Shown: positions 1-5,193 of the stretch, in pieces
Layout of the letters: each line of letters opens with the position of its first letter
Position numbering within the stretch: the stretch's first letter is position 1
Assembly: GCA_030040865.1 (NCBI GenBank)
Contig: JASHSX010000106.1
Location: 1-8,734 of the forward strand
DNA length: 8,734 bases
From: Thermoplasmata archaeon
Lineage (GTDB): Archaea; Thermoplasmatota; Thermoplasmata; Lutacidiplasmatales; UBA184
Direction: 5' to 3'
Made by a program: the position numbers and the translations under genes
Notes under the pieces: model-generated
What the model was told of the DNA's origin: nothing
What the model saw: only the letters and a program-made list of their open reading frames with translations
Database searches by the model: none

Positions 1-281
1 CCGTCCGCGAAGTTCTGAAGGAGCCCGGCGTAGCCGACGTGCATCGCGCCGCGACGGTCCATGAACCGACCGAGCAGCTTCCGCTCCCACCAGATGAGCA
101 GGATCGTGTTGAGCATGCTCGCGGCGAGCAGGATGGCGCCGAAGATCAACGCCCCGAGGCCGAGGATCACGTCGCCGTTCGTGAGCCAGCCGTGCACCGG
201 TTGCGGGAAGAGAGAGCCGAGGCCGTTGAGGAGCACGGAGGAGAGGTCGTAGGCGACGGAGAAGAGCGTGGCTCCCGACAT
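1..281 (-). CDS. nuoH: NADH-quinone oxidoreductase-like subunit H, N-terminal part
   Basis: This is the membrane subunit that joins the quinone site to the proton-pumping arm of complex I. Only the first 93 codons are present; the gene leaves the window on its C-terminal side. I read it directly from the minus strand, starting at the ATG at 279-281. The translation has a short amphipathic start, then a hydrophobic helix (about residues 39-64, DVILGLGALIFGAILL onward) followed by WWERKLLGRFMDRRGAMHVG and GLLQNFADG. That matches the NuoH signature after the first membrane helix (ERxxxGRxQDRxGPxxVGxxGLLQxxADG), with Met-Asp-Arg-Arg-Gly-Ala-Met replacing the usual Gln-Asp-Arg-x-Gly-Pro-Asn. It lies 20 nt downstream of nuoD. 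A GGGAGG motif overlaps the end of nuoD but sits about 15 nt from the ATG, so translation is probably coupled to nuoD. There is no in-frame upstream alternative start before a stop. Confidence 0.93.
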   Translation of the reverse strand, partial: MSGATLFSVAYDLSSVLLNGLGSLFPQPVHGWLTNGDVILGLGALIFGAILLAASMLNTILLIWWERKLLGRFMDRRGAMHVGYAGLLQNFAD

Positions 282-301
282 GACCCGCCGTCCCTACCTC
301 C

Positions 302-1447
302 CTATCGGTCGACCTCGCCGACGCAGACGTCGACACTGCCCATGATCGGCGGGATGTCGGCGACGTGGTACCCCACGAGGTACTGGCGCGCGGCGCTGAT
401 GTTCGAGAAGACGGGGGACTTGAACTTCACCCGGTACGGGTGCTCCCCGCCCTCGTTCACCACGTAGGCGAGCGCTTCCCCGTGCGGCTCCTCGATCGCC
501 GAGAATCCGGTCCCCTTCGGGAAGTTCCGCTTGAGGAGATACCCCTCGCGGCCGATCGGGGCGTACGGCGCGCCGAGCCACCGGGGGAGCTGCTCCGCGA
601 TCACCGGCCCCGGGTGCCGGTCCAGCCAGTCGAGGACCTGACGGAGGATCCGGAGGGACTGGCGCATCTCCTCGAGGCGCACCAGGTATCGGGCGGTCAC
701 GTCGGCGCCGTCCGCGACGGCGACGTCGAACTCGACGCGGTCGTAGGCGGAGTACGGCCGGTCCTTGCGGAGATCGCGCTTCACCCCGGCGGAGCGGAGC
801 ATCGGCCCGGTCACGCCGTGCGCGATGCAGTCTCTCGCCCTGAGGAGCCCGAGATTGTCGCACCGCTTGCGGAAGATGTCGGAGCCGAGCGTCAGCTGGT
901 CGTACTCGTTGAACCGGGCCTCGAGCCAGTCGATGACCTGGCGGGCCCGGTCGGTGAACCCCGGCGGGAGATCGCTGCGGACCCCGCCGACCCGCATGTA
1001 CTCGTAGGTCATGCGGGCCCCCGTGTAGCTCTGGAAGAGGTCCAGCACGAGGTCCCGGTCGCGCATGCCGTAGAGGAAGGGGCTCATGAGGCCCAGGTCC
1101 TGGACGAACGCGGCGTACCACATGAGGTGGGAGCCGATCCGCTGGAACTCGTCGCAGAGCACGCGCAGGTACTCGGCGCGCTCGGGCGGCGCGATGCGGA
1201 GCGCCTCCTCGGCCGCGAGGATGTAGAGGTGCTCCCAGGAGAACCCGGCGACGTAGCAGCACCGGTCCATGAGCGTGATGACCTCGTTGTAGTGCCGGTC
1301 CTCGCTGATCTTCTCGATCCCGCGGTGGAGGTAGCCCATCTCCGGGTCGACGTCGAGGATCATCTCCCCGTCGATCTTCACGCGCAGGTTCCACAGCCCG
1401 TGCGTCATGGGGTGCTGCGGCCCCATGTTGATCCACATCTCAGACAT
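302..1447 (-). CDS. nuoD: NADH-quinone oxidoreductase-like subunit D (49 kDa homologue)
   Basis: Full-length 381-residue NuoD, the [NiFe]-hydrogenase-large-subunit-like protein that forms the quinone pocket with NuoB on the cytoplasmic face of complex I. The N-terminal loop NMGPQHPMTHG carries His12 and His16; His16 matches the quinone-site histidine of the family. GYLHRGIEK (38-46) is the usual second signature. Tyr65 in MDRCCYVAGF aligns with the conserved quinone-binding tyrosine. The C-terminus IMGSVDVCVGEVDR matches the family end (GxxDIVFGEVDR). Start ATG 1445-1447 overlaps the end of nuoC by 8 nt, so translation is probably coupled. NuoC and NuoD are separate proteins, not fused as in E. 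coli. Odd points: Cys64 and Cys375 sit where hydrogenases carry the first cysteine of each nickel-binding CxxC pair, but the partner cysteines are absent, so no Ni site is expected. F420H2 dehydrogenase subunit FpoD is a close relative and cannot be excluded. Confidence 0.96.
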   Translation of the reverse strand: MSEMWINMGPQHPMTHGLWNLRVKIDGEMILDVDPEMGYLHRGIEKISEDRHYNEVITLMDRCCYVAGFSWEHLYILAAEEALRIAPPERAEYLRVLCDEFQRIGSHLMWYAAFVQDLGLMSPFLYGMRDRDLVLDLFQSYTGARMTYEYMRVGGVRSDLPPGFTDRARQVIDWLEARFNEYDQLTLGSDIFRKRCDNLGLLRARDCIAHGVTGPMLRSAGVKRDLRKDRPYSAYDRVEFDVAVADGADVTARYLVRLEEMRQSLRILRQVLDWLDRHPGPVIAEQLPRWLGAPYAPIGREGYLLKRNFPKGTGFSAIEEPHGEALAYVVNEGGEHPYRVKFKSPVFSNISAARQYLVGYHVADIPPIMGSVDVCVGEVDR

Positions 1448-1916
1448 GGCGCGACTTCACCTCCAGCTCCTCGGGCTCGTGGAGCTTGAACGACCGCAGG
1501 AGCGGGTGGAAGGCGTATCCGTCCGGCATCAGGAGGTGCCGGAGGTCGGGGTGGTGATCGAACGTGATGTCGAGGAACTCCCACGTCTCGCGCTCGTGCC
1601 AGTTCGCGCTCGGCCAGATCCCGCTCGCCGATTCGATCCGGGGCGAGTCGGCCGGCAGGTCGGCCGAGAGGAGTACGTACTGCTTCGCCGCGTCGGACCA
1701 GAGGACGTAGACGACCTCCCGATGATCGACCCAGTCGATCCCGGCGACGGTCGAGAACTGGCCGAAGCCGAGGTCGTCCCTCAGGGCCCGGAACAGGTCG
1801 AGGGCGCCCTCGCGACGGAAGCGGACCCGCCCGGCGGTGTCCGGGTACGGCTCGACGCCGATCAGGCGCTCGCCGAGCAGCGGAGCGAGACGTCGGGAGA
1901 GCTCGTCCGGTTGCAT
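1440..1916 (-). CDS. nuoC: NADH-quinone oxidoreductase-like subunit C (30 kDa homologue)
   Basis: A 158-residue stand-alone NuoC, a peripheral-arm subunit that packs against NuoD and NuoB. The diagnostic stretch is in the C-terminal third: NWHERETWEFLDITFDHHPD, then LRHLLMPDGYAFHPLLRSF. It matches the complex I 30 kDa signature (ERExxDxxGIxFxxHPDLRRIL), with Trp replacing the residue before Glu-Phe-Leu-Asp. The N-terminal half (about 1-90) is the usual variable alpha/beta domain, seen here as STVAGIDWVDHREVVYVLWS. I chose the ATG at 1914-1916, not a longer upstream reading of the frame, because GGAGAGG lies 4 nt upstream, the longer version would run into the 3' end of nuoB, and the extension is low-complexity. 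The stop TGA (1440-1442) lies inside the first codons of nuoD. The end, EELEVKSRHV, is basic. Confidence 0.93.
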   Translation of the reverse strand: MQPDELSRRLAPLLGERLIGVEPYPDTAGRVRFRREGALDLFRALRDDLGFGQFSTVAGIDWVDHREVVYVLWSDAAKQYVLLSADLPADSPRIESASGIWPSANWHERETWEFLDITFDHHPDLRHLLMPDGYAFHPLLRSFKLHEPEELEVKSRHV

Positions 1917-1951
1917 CGCTCCTCTCCGACCCGGACCTTCGGCCAGGGCGC

Positions 1952-2575
1952 CTATTCCTTCCGCTCCCGGATCAGTTCCTCGAGCTTCAGGATCCCGTCC
2001 AGCATCGCCTCGGGCCGGGGCGGGCATCCGGCGATGTAGACGTCCACCGGCACGAGCTTATCGACGCCCGGGACGACCGAGTAGGCGGTCCGGAACGGGC
2101 CCCCGCCGGTAGCGCAGTTGCCCATGGCGATCACCCACTTCGGCTCGGGCATCTGCTCGTAGAGCGTGATCAGCTTGTGCGCCACCTTCCACGTCACCGT
2201 CCCGTTCACGATTAGAAGATCGCATTGGCGCGGCGAGGAACGGGGGACGACCCCGAACCGTTCGGCGTCCCATCGCGCCCCGAACGCCGCGGCGAACTCG
2301 ATCGCGCAGCAGGCGAGGCCCCAGTGGAGCGGGAAGAGCGAGTTGCGCCCGGCCCAGTTGAAGACCGGGCGGATCACCTTCGCCTGGCCCTGTTCCGCGA
2401 TCAGGGCGCCGAGCGCCTCCTTCGCGGCGGGGATGAACTCCTTGGCACGGAGCGCCTCGATCTCCACGAACGGCACTGCGGGGGCCGTCGCCATCGGGAG
2501 CTCGGCGCCGAGGCCGAGCGCGTCGGCCGAGGGGGCCGGTTTGGCCGGTGCGACCTGGGCGGACGGCGTCGTCAT
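1952..2575 (-). CDS. nuoB: NADH-quinone oxidoreductase-like subunit B (PSST homologue, N2 cluster)
   Basis: A 207-residue NuoB, which holds the terminal [4Fe-4S] cluster N2 that passes electrons to quinone. All four expected ligands are visible: adjacent Cys89-Cys90 in GLACCAIEF, Cys154 in MGNCATGGGPF and Cys184 in IAGCPPRPEAMLDG. The conserved block RFGVVPRSSPRQ (106-117) and YEQMPEPKWVIAMGNC support the call; the RFGVVPRSSPRQ wording is, from memory, typical of archaeal homologues. Cys118 directly after SPRQ is an extra cysteine where Ser or Ala is usual. The CC pair comes at 89-90, later than in many homologues, because residues 1-37 form an Ala/Pro-rich extension. A shorter start at Met28 (2492-2494) is possible but has no Shine-Dalgarno sequence, while the chosen ATG overlaps the nuoA stop as ATGA (2572-2575), typical of translational coupling. 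A 35-nt gap separates it from nuoC. Confidence 0.96.
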   Translation of the reverse strand: MTTPSAQVAPAKPAPSADALGLGAELPMATAPAVPFVEIEALRAKEFIPAAKEALGALIAEQGQAKVIRPVFNWAGRNSLFPLHWGLACCAIEFAAAFGARWDAERFGVVPRSSPRQCDLLIVNGTVTWKVAHKLITLYEQMPEPKWVIAMGNCATGGGPFRTAYSVVPGVDKLVPVDVYIAGCPPRPEAMLDGILKLEELIRERKE

Positions 2576-2937
2576 ACGACCCACTTCTTCTCGCCGCTGA
2601 GCGCGTAGTAGATCCCGGTGATCGCGAGGCCCGTGAACCCGACGGCGATGAAGACGGGGTACCAGCTCGAGTTCGACCCCCGGAAGGTGAGGCCCCAGAG
2701 CGCGAGCAGGAACCCGAGCACGTCGACGGCCACGAAGACGATCGCGAACGTGTAGTGCTGGGTCGGGAAGTCGATCTGGGCCTCGCCCTCTGCCTCCTCG
2801 CCGCACTCGTAGGTCGTGAGCTGGAGGTACGACTTCCGACGCTTCGCCCCGAGGACGCGGTTCGCGACGATCGAGCCGATGCCGAACGCCGTGGCGATGA
2901 CGACGAACACAAGGAACGTGGTGACCCCGGCTTCCAT
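2572..2937 (-). CDS. nuoA: NADH-quinone oxidoreductase-like subunit A
   Basis: A 121-residue NuoA with three membrane helices (about 5-28, 62-83 and 93-112), first gene of the operon. The cytoplasmic loop carries the hallmark TTYECGEEAEGEAQIDF (41-57), including the Glu-Cys-Gly motif, and helix 2 contains AIVFVAVDVLGFLLALWG, matching the family's FxxFDVExxFLxPW. Asp72 of that motif is present, but the neighbouring conserved glutamate (DVE, position 74) is leucine. I chose the ATG at 2935-2937 because GAGGAGGG (2942-2949) lies 4 nt upstream. The frame stays open further upstream, but that extension would cross the divergent promoter region and lacks hydrophobic or family-like sequence. A TATA-like box about 55 nt upstream would give a leader of roughly 26 nt that includes this ribosome binding site. 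The stop TGA overlaps the nuoB ATG. Confidence 0.95.
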   Translation of the reverse strand: MEAGVTTFLVFVVIATAFGIGSIVANRVLGAKRRKSYLQLTTYECGEEAEGEAQIDFPTQHYTFAIVFVAVDVLGFLLALWGLTFRGSNSSWYPVFIAVGFTGLAITGIYYALSGEKKWVV

Positions 2938-2985
2938 CGAACCCTCCTCGCGCCCGGCAGTTGACGACCGATTGGACCGCTCCAC

Positions 2986-2995
2986 GTTATTTAAC
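2986..2995. promoter_or_regulatory. Candidate archaeal TATA box, possibly bidirectional (nuo operon and GNAT genes)
   Basis: GTTATTTAAC is the only clear A/T-rich island in the 121-nt region between nuoA (minus) and the first acetyltransferase gene (plus). On the minus strand it reads TTAAATAA, close to the archaeal TATA consensus. Its centre near 2990 predicts transcription starting near 2963 for nuoA, just upstream of the GAGGAGGG ribosome site. On the plus strand it reads TTATTTAA, predicting a start near 3017 and a leader of about 40 nt before the ATG at 3059. The arms GTTA/TAAC are symmetric, so one TBP site could serve both directions. Inference from sequence alone; no purine-rich BRE stands out on either side. 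Confidence 0.5.
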
Positions 2996-3058
2996 GCCAA
3001 GGGGGAGCGGCCGACGCGCCCCTCGAGAATTGGCGCCGGTCGGAGGGCGCGAGCCGTT

Positions 3059-3724
3059 ATGGGAGCGCGTCGCCCGCCCGTCCCGATGGCCCCCGACGGG
3101 TTCCGCACGCCGGTCGCGCTCCGGGGCCGGTACGTGGAACTCGTCCCGCTCACGCCGGCCCATCGCGACGAGCTCCACCGCGCCGCCCGCGACCCCGAGA
3201 TCGGGCGGTTCCTTCGGGACCCTCCGGGGACATCGAGCGCGACGGTCGAGGCGCTGATCGCCCTCGTGCTCGGCCACCAGCGGGACGGCAGCGCCCTCGC
3301 CTTTGCGACGCGCAAGCTCCCCGACGGCCCGGTGATCGGGATGACGCGCTACCTCAACATCGACCGGCCGAACCGGAACGTCGAGGTCGGAGGGACGTGG
3401 ATCGACTCGGCGTACTGGAGGACGCCGGTCAACACGGAATCGAAATTTCTCCTGCTCCGCCACGCCTTCGAGGACGAGGAGGTCCGACGCGTCCAGCTTC
3501 AGACCGACCTGCGGAACGTGCGGTCCCAGCGTGCGATCGAACGATTGGGAGCGGTCCGCGAGGCCGCGCTCCGGGAGAACGTCCTGCTCCGGGACGGCTA
3601 CTTCCGGACGTCCGTGATCTACAGCATCCTCGCGAGCGAGTGGCCGGCCGTCCGGGGTCGACTGTCCGCGGCCCTCGAGCGGCCGTGGACGGAGCCGTCG
3701 CCCGGCTCCGGGGACCGCCGGTGA
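3059..3724 (+). CDS. GNAT-family N-acetyltransferase, RimJ/RimL type (copy 1)
   Basis: A 221-residue protein of the RimJ/RimL-like GNAT family, expected to move an acetyl group from acetyl-CoA to an amine; the substrate cannot be read from sequence. Seen: a beta-strand start LRGRYVELVPL (21-31), a core strand GGTWID (111-116), then WRTPVNTESKFLLLRHAFE (120-138), which matches the family's NTEAKxLLLxxAFE helix, then RNVRSQRAIERLGAVRE (152-168) and YSILASEWPAVRGRL near the end. The loop normally formed by small Gly-rich residues before NTE reads Arg-Thr-Pro-Val, so the pyrophosphate loop looks altered. ATG 3059 is preferred over ATG 3086 because GGAGGG lies 11 nt upstream of it and nothing similar precedes the second. 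The frame is open back to 2816, but that part overlaps nuoA and is antisense shadow. The stop overlaps the start of copy 2 (GTGA, 3721-3724). Confidence 0.88.
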   Translation: MGARRPPVPMAPDGFRTPVALRGRYVELVPLTPAHRDELHRAARDPEIGRFLRDPPGTSSATVEALIALVLGHQRDGSALAFATRKLPDGPVIGMTRYLNIDRPNRNVEVGGTWIDSAYWRTPVNTESKFLLLRHAFEDEEVRRVQLQTDLRNVRSQRAIERLGAVREAALRENVLLRDGYFRTSVIYSILASEWPAVRGRLSAALERPWTEPSPGSGDRR

Positions 3725-4377
3725 ACGAAGCGTCGTCGGGGACGGCGGTGCCCCGAACCGACTTCCGGCCCCCGGTGACGCTCCCGAGCCCGCGACTCGA
3801 GCTCCTTCCGCTCGACGTGAGCCACGTCCCGGCCCTCGTGCGTGCCGGCCGGTACCCCGAGGTCTGGCGGTACCTCCGGATCGGACCCGGACGCAACGAG
3901 GCCGAGATGACCGCGCTCGTGGAGTTCCTGTTCGCCGGCCAGGCGGCGGGAGACACGCTCCCGTTCGTGGTCCGTCTCGTGCGCGAGGACCGGGTCGTCG
4001 GGATCCTGCGGTTCTTCCGCATCGATCGCGAGAACCGGAACGCCGAGGTCGGTACCTGGCTCACTCCCGCGGTCTGGAGGACCCCGGTGAACACGCAGGC
4101 GAAGTTCCTCGCCCTCCGCTACGCCTTCGAGGGCGAAGGCGCGCACCGGATCGTCCTGAAGACGCACGCGGAGAACGCCCGGTCGGCCGTCGCGATCGAA
4201 CGGCTCGGCGCCGTACGCGAGGGAACAATCCGGGAGCACATCCGAATGCCGGACGGCCGATATTCGTCGTCGATCGAGTTCAGCATCCTGGCGTCGGAGT
4301 GGCCCCGGGTCCGGGCGGCGCTCGCCTCGAAGCTCGAGCGGCCGTGGCCCGACGGCCCGCTGGCGCCGGACCTCTAG
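3721..4377 (+). CDS. GNAT-family N-acetyltransferase, RimJ/RimL type (copy 2)
   Basis: A 218-residue paralogue of the preceding gene, with the same architecture and several identical blocks: WRTPVNT (119-125), AIERLGAVRE (158-167), SILASEWP (188-195) and the LERPW end (205-209). It has one residue fewer at the core strand (EVGTW instead of EVGGTW). The start is GTG 3721-3723, overlapping the TGA of copy 1 by 4 nt. No strong Shine-Dalgarno sequence precedes it, so translation is probably coupled. The frame is open upstream to 3397, but that part lies inside copy 1 and does not resemble an acetyltransferase. The stop TAG (4375-4377) shares CTAG with the stop of the converging crotonase-family gene. 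The pair most simply arose by tandem duplication and now diverges in the N-terminal half, which in this family helps form the acceptor site; different substrates are therefore plausible but unproven. Confidence 0.87.
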   Translation: MNEASSGTAVPRTDFRPPVTLPSPRLELLPLDVSHVPALVRAGRYPEVWRYLRIGPGRNEAEMTALVEFLFAGQAAGDTLPFVVRLVREDRVVGILRFFRIDRENRNAEVGTWLTPAVWRTPVNTQAKFLALRYAFEGEGAHRIVLKTHAENARSAVAIERLGAVREGTIREHIRMPDGRYSSSIEFSILASEWPRVRAALASKLERPWPDGPLAPDL

Positions 4378-5168
4378 CCCGGCGGCGGGAAGTTCGGTCG
4401 CCGCTTCTCGAGGAACGCGCGGATCCCCTCCGGCAGCTCGGAGCCCTGCGCGGCCTCGACCATACCGCGGCGCTCGAGCATCATCTGGGTCTCGAGGCTC
4501 TCGCCGAACGCGGAGACGAGCAGCCGCTTGATCCGCCCGTAGGCGAGCGTGGGCCCGATCGCGAGCTCCTCCGCCCGCTCCCACGCCCGAGCTCCCAGGT
4601 CGGCGTCCGCCACGACCTCGTGGACGAGCCCCAGCTCGCGCGCCCGGGCCGCCGGGACCCGGGCGTTGGTGAACAGAAGCTCCTGCGCGAGGCCGATCCC
4701 GAGGTAGTGCGGAAGGAAGTAGGTGAGTCCGCCGTCGGGGACCGCGCCGAGCGCGGGGAACGCCGGCACGAGGAGCGCGCTCTCGGCCGCGATCCGCCAG
4801 TCCGCGGCCAGCGCGAGGGAGAGGCCGCCGCCGGCGGCGACCCCGGGGAGCGCCGCGAGCACCGGTTTCGGCATGCCGACGATCTCGCGGATCGCGAGCT
4901 CCTGGCCGGCGGTCAGGTCGTGGAAGAGAAGCGGAAGCTCGCCCCGCTCGCGGTGCGCGTCCATCGCGGCCACGTCGCCGCCGGCGCAGAACGCGCGGCC
5001 CTCGCCCGTCAGGATGACCGCGCGGACCGCGGGGTCGAGCGCCACGGTCTCGAGCTCCCGGCGAAAGTCCAGGAACGACGGGACGTCGAGCGCGTTCAGG
5101 CGTTCGGGACGGTGGATACGGATCTCGACGATCGCACCGCGGCGCGTCGTGACGATGGGGCCGGTCAT
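4374..5168 (-). CDS. Enoyl-CoA hydratase/isomerase family protein, PaaG-like
   Basis: A 264-residue crotonase-fold protein acting on acyl-CoA thioesters. The oxyanion-hole motifs are clear: GEGRAFCAGGDVAAM (55-69) and GVAAGGGLSLALAADWRIA (109-127). The first catalytic glutamate of classic enoyl-CoA hydratase (GGGCEL) is Ser117 here, and the second falls in a region reading FPALGAVPDGGLTYFLP (137-153) with no aligned Glu. This PDxGxTYFLPR-like motif and the C-terminus MLERRGMVEAAQGSELPEGI followed by RAFLEKRRPNF resemble PaaG-type ring-epoxide/enoyl isomerases, where an aspartate in the PD motif is thought to be catalytic (Asp145 here). Hydratase activity is therefore doubtful; isomerase activity is more likely. 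The ATG 5166-5168 begins 25 nt after the SPFH gene with a GAGGG very close upstream. A longer reading overlaps the SPFH tail and is Pro/Arg low-complexity. It is probably co-transcribed with SPFH and nfeD. It shares its stop bases (4374-4377) with the converging acetyltransferase gene. Confidence 0.9.
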   Translation of the reverse strand: MTGPIVTTRRGAIVEIRIHRPERLNALDVPSFLDFRRELETVALDPAVRAVILTGEGRAFCAGGDVAAMDAHRERGELPLLFHDLTAGQELAIREIVGMPKPVLAALPGVAAGGGLSLALAADWRIAAESALLVPAFPALGAVPDGGLTYFLPHYLGIGLAQELLFTNARVPAARARELGLVHEVVADADLGARAWERAEELAIGPTLAYGRIKRLLVSAFGESLETQMMLERRGMVEAAQGSELPEGIRAFLEKRRPNFPPPG

Positions 5169-5193
5169 CGCCCTCGTCCGGGTCGGTCCCCGT

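Noticed and set aside
365..1489. 374-codon open frame on the plus strand opposite nuoD
   Set aside because: Antisense shadow of a certain gene in GC-rich DNA; composition is Arg/Glu/Val/Pro-rich without family features.
2961..2993. Bacterial-type promoter: TTGACG followed by TATTTA on the plus strand
   Set aside because: The spacer would be about 21 nt, too long for a good sigma-70 promoter, and the rest of the window looks archaeal.
2816..3058. Extended N-terminus of the first acetyltransferase beginning at 2816
   Set aside because: The extension lies opposite nuoA and across the promoter region, and the ribosome site favours ATG 3059.
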